Shown here: positions 1-5,253 of the stretch, piece after piece
How positions within the stretch are numbered: position 1 is the stretch's first letter
Layout of the letters: each line of letters starts with the position of its first letter
Program-made: the position numbers and the translations under genes
Origin: an uncultured Tissierellia bacterium
Lineage (GTDB): Bacteria > Bacillota > Clostridia > Tissierellales > Peptoniphilaceae
Reading direction: 5' to 3'
Length of the DNA stretch: 5,288 nt
Assembly (NCBI GenBank): GCA_902489375.1
Contig: CABTZP010000090.1
Coordinates: 1 to 5,288 of the forward strand
Notes under the pieces: model-generated
Databases searched by the model: none
Told to the model about the DNA's origin: nothing
What the model saw: only the letters and a program-made list of their open reading frames with translations

Positions 1-62
1 GGTTCAATAAATTCCGCTTTTCTTTTTTCTTTTAAAATGTGAATACAATTTTTTGTAATAGG
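1..62. other. AT-rich edge where clpC similarity breaks off
   Basis: The reading frame of clpC stays open to the window edge, but the family pattern GGQLT(E/D)..R..PYSV.L.DEIEKAHP stops after GGQLTD at residue 591. What follows reads PITKNCIHILKEKRKAEFIE, which has no Walker B Asp-Glu pair. Base composition changes at the same point: 13 of the first 60 bases are G or C, against 35 of the next 60. A loose echo of the expected sequence remains (KN, then hydrophobics, then KA), so this may be a decayed or error-rich clpC. It may equally be a chimeric contig end or the edge of an inserted element. The sequence alone does not decide. Confidence 0.55.
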
Positions 63-1835
63 ATCGGTCAGCTGTCCCCCTTCTTCATAGCCCACATAGC
101 CAGGAGCGGAGCCTACCAATCGCGAAACGGAATATTTTTCCATATATTCGGACATATCAATCCGAATCATGTTTTCTTCCGACCCAAAAAGATTTTTCGC
201 AATCTGCTTTGCCAGATAAGTCTTCCCGACGCCGGTGGGGCCTACGAAAATAAAAGAACCAATGGGATGGTCAGGGGACTTTAAACCCACCCGGGCTCTT
301 TTTAAAGCCTTGGAAATGACCTCCACGGCGTAGTCCTGTCCAATGACGACCTTTTTTAGCTCATGGCCCAGTTTCAGATATTTGTCTGCCTCACTTTCCG
401 TCAATCGGGTGACGGGAACGTTCGCCCACTGGGAAACGATTCCGGCAATCTGATCTTCATCCAGTACCGGCCAGTTTTCCCGGTCTGAATTTTCCTGTTC
501 GCCGGATTCTTTTTCCTGTCTTTCCAGATCATTGATTTGATCTCTAAGTTCCGCCGCCCGCTCAAAATTCTGGGTTAATGCGGCCTGGGTCTTTTCTTCT
601 TCCAATTCCTGCCGATATTTTTCCAGTTCTTTCTTTCGATCGGGGATGACAAAACTTTTGACATGGATTTGCGCCATGGCTTCGTCTAATACGTCAATCG
701 CCTTATCCGGGAGAAAGCGATCGTTTAAAAATCGGTCGGTTAGATCGACCGCTGATCGGATCGCTGATTCCGTCAGGCGTACCTGATGGAAGTTTTCATA
801 CTTATCCTGAAGGCCATGGAGGATCCGCAGGGTGTCCACTTTTGTTGGCTCTTCTATGGTAACGGGCTGGAGCCGTCTTTCGAGAGCGGCATCCTTTTCA
901 ATTTTCTTTCGGTATTCATCGATGGTCGTCGCTCCGATCAGCTGGAGCCGTCCCTTGGAAAGCGCCGGTTTTAAGATGTTGGAAGCATCCAGCGAACCTT
1001 CTGAGCTTCCCGCTCCGATAATGGTATGGAGCTCATCGATAAAGACGATGGAATCCTCTTTGGCGCAGATCTCTTCAATGGTATTTCTGAGCCGCTGCTC
1101 AAAGTCTCCCCGGTACTTTGTTCCCGCGACCATATCCGCCATATCGATGGAATAGATCGTCTTATCCCTCATGATGTCGGGAACATCTCCCTTAACGATC
1201 CTGTAGGCGAGTCCTTCCGCGATTGCCGTTTTGCCTACGCCGGGCTGCCCGATCAGGACAGGATTATTCTTGGTTCTTCGGGATAAAATTTGAATGACCC
1301 GGTTAATTTCTTTTTCTCTTCCAATCACGGGATCAATCCGGCCAGCCTGGGCTTCCTGGTTGAGATTTTTTCCATATTTACCTAAGAAGCTGGGGTCGCT
1401 CTTTTTTTGAAAGGACTGGAGGCCTTCTGAAAGATACTGATAAACCTGTTTTTTATCAACATCGGCAATCGTCAGCATCACCGAAGCCAGGGAAGAACGG
1501 TTATTCAAGATGGCAAAGAGGACATATTCTGCGTAAACTTCACTTTCCCCGTTTTGCTGGGCAATGGAGTTGGCCTGCATAAGAAGAGACCTTACTGCGG
1601 AAGTGGCGTTGGTTGCCGGCTGCTGGGCCGTTCCTTCCTCACTGTTATTGAGGACAATTTTTCTTAGGGTGGAATAGTTCGCTCCAGCTTTGGTGAGCGC
1701 TTCCGTTTCCAATCCACCGGTCTTGAGCATAGCCAAGAGTAGGTGCTCCGTATCAATGGAATTTTGCCGGAAAGAGAAACTCTCTGCCGCGGCTAGCTGC
1801 AAAAGTCGCTGCATATTTGTTCGATTAGACGCCAT
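1..1835 (-). CDS. clpC: ClpC, AAA+ unfoldase of the Clp protease (3' end missing)
   Basis: HSP100/Clp ATPase that unfolds substrates and feeds them to ClpP in the cytoplasm; 611 residues are visible, against about 810 in Bacillus subtilis ClpC. Seen in order: a double Clp-N repeat (about 1-140, with TEH at 29-31 and AEY at 102-104), Walker A1 GQPGVGKT (196-203), Walker B1 with D267-E268 in FIDELH, SRRTKNNP and KYRGDFEQRL segments typical of D1, a UVR-type coiled linker (about 404-440, FERAAELRDQ from 424), Walker A2 GPTGVGKT (532-539), then SEYMEKYSVSRLVG and GYVGYEEGGQLT. The ATG at 1835 is the only start available: an in-frame TGA lies about 8 codons upstream and an AAGGAAGG sits 6 bases before it. 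The gene overlaps the end of the mcsA-like gene by 11 bases, so translation is probably coupled. After residue ~590 the family pattern breaks down (see the edge feature), so the last 20 codons are doubtful. Family assignment is certain; ClpC rather than ClpE/ClpB follows from the Clp-N plus UVR layout and the ctsR neighbour. Confidence 0.96.
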   Translation of the reverse strand, partial: MASNRTNMQRLLQLAAAESFSFRQNSIDTEHLLLAMLKTGGLETEALTKAGANYSTLRKIVLNNSEEGTAQQPATNATSAVRSLLMQANSIAQQNGESEVYAEYVLFAILNNRSSLASVMLTIADVDKKQVYQYLSEGLQSFQKKSDPSFLGKYGKNLNQEAQAGRIDPVIGREKEINRVIQILSRRTKNNPVLIGQPGVGKTAIAEGLAYRIVKGDVPDIMRDKTIYSIDMADMVAGTKYRGDFEQRLRNTIEEICAKEDSIVFIDELHTIIGAGSSEGSLDASNILKPALSKGRLQLIGATTIDEYRKKIEKDAALERRLQPVTIEEPTKVDTLRILHGLQDKYENFHQVRLTESAIRSAVDLTDRFLNDRFLPDKAIDVLDEAMAQIHVKSFVIPDRKKELEKYRQELEEEKTQAALTQNFERAAELRDQINDLERQEKESGEQENSDRENWPVLDEDQIAGIVSQWANVPVTRLTESEADKYLKLGHELKKVVIGQDYAVEVISKALKRARVGLKSPDHPIGSFIFVGPTGVGKTYLAKQIAKNLFGSEENMIRIDMSEYMEKYSVSRLVGSAPGYVGYEEGGQLTDPITKNCIHILKEKRKAEFIE

Positions 1836-2361
1836 GCAGATCCTTCCTTTCTTCGTTCAAACGTACCAGAGCATCACCAATTTTCGCAATACGGTCCCGG
1901 TACTCGGCACAATTTTCATAGTCTTCGTGATCCATCGCATTTTCAAGGCGTTCGATGGCAATTTCCCTCTGTTTTAAAAGTGATTTTCGTTCACGCGTAA
2001 AAGCGGAACCTCTTCCTGTCAGTTCGTTTAAGCCGGTTTGATCATCCTCGGTTTCCATGGGCTCCATCAGTTTTTGACTGACAAAAGACTGAAAGGCTAG
2101 GCCCTCTTCCGGGCTCAGCTGATCATGAGCAAAGTGAAGTTCGATCGTTCTCGGAATCTGATCAGAAAAGCCTTCGTGGTCCAGCATACTTTGGATTTGT
2201 TTGGCCAGCTCCCTCCCTCCCCACTGATCAGGCAGGGAAGATGCTATTTCATTCATCTTTTTTCGATAACAGGAAGAACAGAGATGGACTGCCTGCGTTT
2301 GTCCGTTGATATGGAGTGAAATTTCGATCGAAGCCTCATTAGAGCAAAAATCACATTGCAT
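1825..2361 (-). CDS. mcsA: McsA-like zinc-finger/UVR protein lacking the second zinc domain
   Basis: 178 residues. McsA is the partner of the arginine kinase McsB and modulates CtsR in class III heat-shock control. Seen: one zinc site at the N-terminus (C3-x2-C6 and C28-x2-C31), a middle region of about 75 residues without any cysteine, and a C-terminal UvrB/UvrC (UVR) helical motif at about 126-162 containing the core DYENCAEYRDR. B. subtilis McsA (about 185 residues) carries a second CxxC pair in its middle; here the only other cysteine is C151, inside the UVR helix. The ATG at 2361 is preceded by AAAGGAG with 6-base spacing, 25 bases after the ctsR stop. The gene runs straight into clpC, where mcsB would be expected in a Bacillus-type operon. 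Assignment rests on the N-terminal zinc knuckle, the UVR tail and the position; whether it still acts as a kinase activator is doubtful. A plain UVR-domain adaptor of ClpC is the alternative. Confidence 0.85.
   Translation of the reverse strand: MQCDFCSNEASIEISLHINGQTQAVHLCSSCYRKKMNEIASSLPDQWGGRELAKQIQSMLDHEGFSDQIPRTIELHFAHDQLSPEEGLAFQSFVSQKLMEPMETEDDQTGLNELTGRGSAFTRERKSLLKQREIAIERLENAMDHEDYENCAEYRDRIAKIGDALVRLNEERKDLHGV
1842..1849 (-). promoter_or_regulatory. Ribosome binding site of clpC inside the mcsA-like gene
   Basis: On the minus strand AAGGAAGG ends six bases before the clpC ATG at 1835. It lies within the last codons of the mcsA-like gene. It fixes the clpC start and implies that ribosomes ending mcsA re-initiate on clpC. 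Confidence 0.8.
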
Positions 2362-2386
2362 GAGTAACTCCTTTCCAGCTTTTCAG

Positions 2387-2848
2387 TCAGCTTAGAAAAA
2401 CTAAGAGCATATTTTTAAAGATCTGGGCACGCAGCTCGTTTCTTCTTTCCAAGGGGGCCGACCTTAAAGCCTGATCATCCGTCCCCATCGCCATCAGGGC
2501 CAATTCTCTTTCATCGATAATTCCCTGCTTAAACAGGGATTGGAGAATGTGACTGACCTTTCCAGCGGTTAAAGAGTCTGTACTCTCTGATTCGTAAAGG
2601 CTCTTAATCAATTGATCCGGATTTCTGGATAGGCGGATGATCCGTATATATCCGGATCCACCCCGACGGGACTCAATATAATATCCCTGATAAGGGGTAA
2701 AGCGTGTGGTAAGGACATAATTGATCTGAGAAGGAGCGCAGTTAAATCGCTCAGCCAGGTCATTTCGCCCAATCTCCAGGCTTTCCTTCCCACACTGGTC
2801 CAAAAGTTCTAATAGAAATTGTTCGATTTCATTCGTTAATCCGCTCAT
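2387..2848 (-). CDS. ctsR: CtsR, class III heat-shock repressor
   Basis: 153 residues, the usual length. CtsR is a winged-helix dimeric repressor of clp genes that binds direct GGTCAAA heptads and lets go on heating. Seen: the N-terminal DNA-binding domain with DLAERFNCAPSQINYVL (30-46), TRF (48-50), the wing ESRRGGSGYIRI (59-70) and the C-terminal dimer/ClpC-interacting helical domain (about 78-153). R62, which in B. subtilis is the DNA-contacting and McsB-phosphorylated arginine, is kept. The wing loop, normally four glycines, reads GGSG (63-66). The start at 2848 has a GGAG nine bases upstream. It is the first gene of the operon, with its own operator about 20 bases before the ATG, so it should repress itself, the mcsA-like gene and clpC. 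The assignment is secure. Confidence 0.97.
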   Translation of the reverse strand: MSGLTNEIEQFLLELLDQCGKESLEIGRNDLAERFNCAPSQINYVLTTRFTPYQGYYIESRRGGSGYIRIIRLSRNPDQLIKSLYESESTDSLTAGKVSHILQSLFKQGIIDERELALMAMGTDDQALRSAPLERRNELRAQIFKNMLLVFLS

Positions 2849-2868
2849 GATCTCTTACTCCGTCTCTT

Positions 2869-2885
2869 TTTGACCAACTTTGACC
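2869..2885 (-). promoter_or_regulatory. CtsR operator
   Basis: The minus strand reads GGTCAAA-GTT-GGTCAAA, two perfect heptads with a 3-base spacer. The known CtsR consensus is RGTCAAA-NAN-RGTCAAA; only the central A of the spacer differs (T here). An imperfect extra heptad, AGTTAAA, abuts it on the promoter side. The site lies 20 bases upstream of the ctsR start and about 40 bases after the predicted transcript start, so repression would act by blocking elongation or early initiation complexes. Confidence 0.92.
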
Positions 2886-2901
2886 TTTAACTTGTAAAGA
2901 A

Positions 2902-2923
2902 AGTTCCACCTGCTTGTGGAACT
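2902..2923 (-). repeat. Perfect 8-bp inverted repeat at the ctsR transcript 5' end
   Basis: AGTTCCAC and GTGGAACT are exact inverted copies separated by six bases. The repeat starts at about +1 or +2 of the predicted ctsR transcript, between the -10 box and the CtsR operator. It can form a terminal stem-loop in the mRNA, or serve as a two-fold symmetric protein site. It matches neither CIRCE nor the Gram-positive LexA box as I know them. Confidence 0.7.
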
Positions 2924-2930
2924 GATTAAG

Positions 2931-2959
2931 ATTATACAAAATTATTTTCATCCTTGCAA
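2931..2959 (-). promoter_or_regulatory. Sigma-A-type promoter of the ctsR operon
   Basis: On the minus strand the -35 box is TTGCAA (2959-2954), the spacer is 17 bases and the -10 box is a perfect TATAAT (2936-2931). Transcription should start near 2924. It is correctly placed and oriented for ctsR; no better pair is visible closer to the gene. Confidence 0.75.
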
Positions 2960-2990
2960 CTGGATGTGGGCAGGGCATGAATGGTAGAAG

Positions 2991-3034
2991 AAGGACTTCG
3001 TTGTAGAGAATGCAGTGGAAATTTTGAAGTCCTT
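2991..3034. repeat. 9-bp inverted repeat in the intergenic region
   Basis: AAGGACTTC (2991-2999) and GAAGTCCTT (3026-3034) are exact inverted copies with a 26-base spacer. The repeat lies just downstream of the regulator remnant on the minus strand. No T-run follows either arm, so it is not a clear terminator. Role unknown. Confidence 0.5.
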
Positions 3035-3192
3035 AGAACCCATTGGAAAGAACAGGATATGGCTCCGCAAGTCTGGGAACCGTATTGATATCGGGACAAG
3101 CAAGATCTCTTTCCCATTTGGATACTGCTTTATCGGTTACGCCCATTTTTTCCGCAAGTTCTTTTGCCTAATAAAAAAACTAAAAATTTCAT
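3033..3192 (-). pseudogene. Remnant of an XRE-family helix-turn-helix regulator
   Basis: The minus-strand frame from 3167 to 3066 reads AKELAEKMGVTDKAVSKW, then ERDLACPDINTVPRLAE. This is the DNA-recognition half of a clostridial XRE/Cro-CI repressor (pattern LA..L.VT.KAVSKWE.G...PDI..L..LA). It is directly preceded by a stop codon (TAG at 3170-3168) where most relatives have a Gln or similar codon, and it leaves the family pattern after LAE, ending at TAA (3035-3033). An ATG at 3192 with a good Shine-Dalgarno (AAGGGGAA) and the start MKF fits the usual N-terminus. That ATG is one base out of frame, and only about 8 codons separate it from the motif where about 18 are usual, so a deletion/frameshift has removed helix 1. 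Such proteins bind operators as dimers; this copy cannot be made intact. It lies between two divergent promoters, which may be where it once acted. Confidence 0.8.
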
Positions 3193-3210
3193 AAGTTCCC
3201 CTTTTTATTA

Positions 3211-3239
3211 TTGCAATCTTTCAACCATTCTTATATGAT
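3211..3239 (+). promoter_or_regulatory. Promoter of the acyl-CoA dehydrogenase fusion gene
   Basis: TTGCAA (3211-3216), 17-base spacer, TATGAT (3234-3239, five of six matches to TATAAT). The transcript should start near 3246, giving a leader of about 220 nt. Closer alternatives (TTGTCT at 3346 with TATGCT or TATATT) have poor spacing of 15 or 21 bases. No convincing Rex site (TTGTTAA-N4-TTAACAA) is visible; only a lone GTTAAC occurs. Confidence 0.6.
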
Positions 3240-3299
3240 ATCTTTAAAAGCGTATGGAAATACTCCACTTTAAGCCGAGCCTCCCTTCGCTTCCTTTTT

Positions 3300-3335
3300 C
3301 CCGATTTTTTTGCGTGAGGGAAAGCAAAAAAAGGG
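3300..3335 (+). repeat. Leader hairpin 1
   Basis: CCC (3300-3302) plus TTTTTTTGC (3305-3313) pair with GCAAAAAAA (3324-3332) plus GGG (3333-3335). This gives 12 pairs with a 2-base bulge (GA) and a 10-base loop. A competing pairing exists: TTTCCC (3297-3302) with GGGAAA (3318-3323), which uses the same CCC. The stem is A/T-heavy and no U-run follows on the plus strand, so it is not a normal intrinsic terminator. Confidence 0.6.
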
Positions 3336-3369
3336 TAATCAAATATTGTCTGTAAAGTTAACCGCATAT

Positions 3370-3446
3370 GCTTATATTTAGGGAATTTTTCGACGCCTTT
3401 CCGCTTTTGCGTTTCTTTTGAAAGGCATGAAAAATCAAATATAAGC
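3370..3446 (+). repeat. Leader hairpin 2, three-tier stem upstream of the ribosome binding site
   Basis: Three nested perfect arms: GCTTATATTT (3370-3379) with AAATATAAGC (3437-3446), ATTTTTC (3385-3391) with GAAAAAT (3429-3435), and GCCTTTC (3395-3401) with GAAAGGC (3420-3426). They are separated by small internal loops, and the apical 18 bases contain a mini-stem CGC-TTTT-GCG (3402-3411). In total 24 pairs lie within 77 bases, ending 7 bases before the Shine-Dalgarno. In the predicted mRNA this is a long leader structure; I do not recognise it as a known riboswitch class. Confidence 0.7.
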
Positions 3447-3453
3447 GTAAATC

Positions 3454-3461
3454 AAAGGAGG
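3454..3461 (+). promoter_or_regulatory. Strong ribosome binding site of the fusion gene
   Basis: AAAGGAGG, a near-perfect anti-16S match, 8 bases before the ATG at 3470. It decides the start, which also matches the usual N-terminus of butyryl-CoA dehydrogenases. Confidence 0.93.
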
Positions 3462-3469
3462 ACTAATTT

Positions 3470-5253
3470 ATGGCACTGACCACAAAAGAACATGAGGCCT
3501 TACGTAAAATTGTCAGAGATTTCGCTGAAAAAGAAGTCAAGCCAATTGCGTTTCGTCTCGACCAGGAAAGTGAGTTTCCTGAAGAAGTTGTTCAAAAGAT
3601 GGGAAAAATGGGATTGCTTGGGATTCCCTATCCGAAAGAGTACGGCGGTTCCGGTTTAGACGCAACCTCTTACGCCATCACCGTTGAGGAACTCTCCCGA
3701 GTAGACGGAGGCACCGGTGTCATCTGCTCGGCTCACACCTCCTTGGGCACCTGGCCCATTGCCGAATATGGGACCGAGGAGCAGAAACAAAAATATTTAG
3801 TCCCCTTAGCCAAGGGTGAAAAAATCGGCGCTTACGGTTTAACGGAAGAGCATGCCGGTTCGGATGCTTCCGGCACAGAGACCACCGCAGTCCTTGAGGG
3901 AGACCACTACGTATTAAACGGAGGAAAGATCTTTATCACCAACGGACAAAGGGCTGATATTTACGTCGTCTTTGCCGTAACCAGTCCGGAAAAAGGAGTC
4001 CATGGGATCTCCGCTTTCATTGTTGAAAAAGGCTGGGAGGGCTTTACTTTCCCCAACCAGTATGACAAGTTAGGCATCCGTTCCTCTTTAACTTCAGAAT
4101 TATCCTTTAACAACGTCAAAGTTCCCAAAGAAAATCTTTTGGGAAAAGAGGGTGACGGCTTTATCATCGCCATGAAAACCCTGGATGGGGGCCGGATTGG
4201 GATTGCTTCTCAGGCTTTGGGCATTGCGCAGGGCGCTTTTGAAGCCGCTTTGGAATACTCTCGTCAAAGAGTCCAGTTTGGCCAGCCCATTGCTGCCAAT
4301 CAGGGCATTTCCTTCAAGCTTGCCGATATGGAAACGCAGATTTCCGCAGCCCGTGCTTTAATCTATCAGGCAGCTGAACTGAAAACGAATCATAAAAAAT
4401 ACACCAAAGAAGCTGCCATGGCGAAACTTTTTGCTTCGGATACCGCAGAGTGGGTTACTTCGGAAGCCCTGCAGATCTTTGGCGGCTCCGGCTTCATCAA
4501 GGGCATGGACGTGGAAAGAATGTACCGCGACTCCAAGATCACTCAGATCTATGAAGGCACCAACGAAGTCATGAGAATTGTTATTGCCGCTCAGACGGTT
4601 GGCAAGATTGGCCATAAGCGCAGCGGCCAGGCTGCACCTGTCGCTGCAGGTAAAGCTGGCTCTGTTACGGGTCCCCGCAAGAACATCATGATTGAGGGTA
4701 CGCCGCAAGAACAGGTCAAGCAGCTGGTTGAAGCCCTTAAGGCTGATGGTTACACCTTTGATACCACGGTTGATCCCTATGCGCCAGTTACCGAAGTGGA
4801 AAGGCTGGTTTCCGTCGGTCAGGGCATTGGCGAAAAAGAAAACCTGGCTCTTGCCGAAGAGCTGGCAAAAGCGGCAGGCGCTGCCGTTTCTTCCTCCCGT
4901 CCTGTGGCTGAAACCCTGGAGTATATGCCAATAGACCGTTACATCGGTATGTCCGGTCAGAAATTTAAAGGCAACCTTTACATGGCCATGGGTATTTCCG
5001 GCGCTGGCCAGCATCTGAAGGGCATTAAAGAAGCGGCGACCATCGTTGCGGTGAATACGAACCCCAAGGCGCCCATCTTTGCCAATGCGGATTATGGCAT
5101 TGTTGGCGACATCATGGAAATTATGCCTCTCTTAGCCAAAGAGCTCGATCAGGGTCAGGAAAGACATCCTGCCGAGACCTTCGAAAAGAAGAAGCGCCAC
5201 GTCAAACAGGACCCCAAGACCGCTGAAGGCGTTTATGTCTGCGGTGGCTGCGG
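3470..5253 (+). CDS. bcd: Butyryl-CoA dehydrogenase-like / EtfA C-terminal domain / rubredoxin fusion (3' end missing)
   Basis: About 594 codons are visible, with no stop before the contig end. Residues 1-381 form a complete acyl-CoA dehydrogenase: SAHTSLG, YGLTEEHAGSD (122-132, family signature 1), RQRVQFG (265-271), FGGSGF, and DSKITQIYEGTNEVMR (354-369), where E362 is the catalytic base by position. Similarity is closest to clostridial butyryl-CoA dehydrogenase (crotonyl-CoA to butyryl-CoA). A Gly/Ala/Lys-rich linker (about 382-403) follows. Residues about 404-570 match the C-terminal FAD domain of ETF alpha: VSVGQGIG (447-454), SSSRPVAE with R477, YIGMSGQ with S495, GISGAGQH with H515, and PIFANADYGIVGD. 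The N-terminal ETF alpha domain is absent. The visible chain ends in VYVCGGCG (C591, C594), the first knuckle expected of a rubredoxin. Inferred role: cytoplasmic short-chain acyl-CoA reduction or oxidation, with a tethered second FAD and an Fe site relaying electrons. I recall similar fusions in some anaerobes but cannot verify it. Exact acyl chain length is not proven. Adapter bases follow from 5254. Confidence 0.93.

Noticed and set aside
39..284. Plus-strand frame of 81 codons at the left edge
   Set aside because: Antisense shadow of clpC covering Walker A2.
2984..3088. Plus-strand mini-frame starting MVEEGLRCRECSGNFEVL, resembling half a zinc ribbon
   Set aside because: It has only one CxxC pair, lacks a Shine-Dalgarno, and overlaps the much better supported XRE remnant on the other strand.
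2932..3117. Minus-strand frame of 61 codons in the intergenic region
   Set aside because: It runs out of frame across the XRE remnant, is rich in Ser/Cys/Pro without pattern, and contains the ctsR promoter at its end.
3300..3335. Intrinsic terminator
   Set aside because: The stem is A/U-rich and is not followed by a U-run on either strand.
3254..3355. 33-codon leader reading frame (MEILHFKPSLPSLPF...) before the fusion gene
   Set aside because: No Shine-Dalgarno precedes its ATG and the sequence follows the hairpin tracts; it has no attenuator-like run of a single amino acid codon.
3346..3378. Alternative promoter TTGTCT with TATGCT or TATATT
   Set aside because: Spacers of 15 or 21 bases are unfavourable; the pair at 3211-3239 has the right spacing and better boxes.
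4358..5014. Long minus-strand open frame of 218 codons
   Set aside because: It lies wholly inside the dehydrogenase/EtfA fusion on the other strand, whose frame has clear family motifs; the minus frame has no recognisable domain and no ribosome binding site that I can see.
1..5253. CRISPR array, tRNA, rRNA, transposase or phage genes
   Set aside because: Looked for spaced direct repeats, tRNA-like arms and transposase motifs and saw none apart from the possible insertion edge at 1-62.
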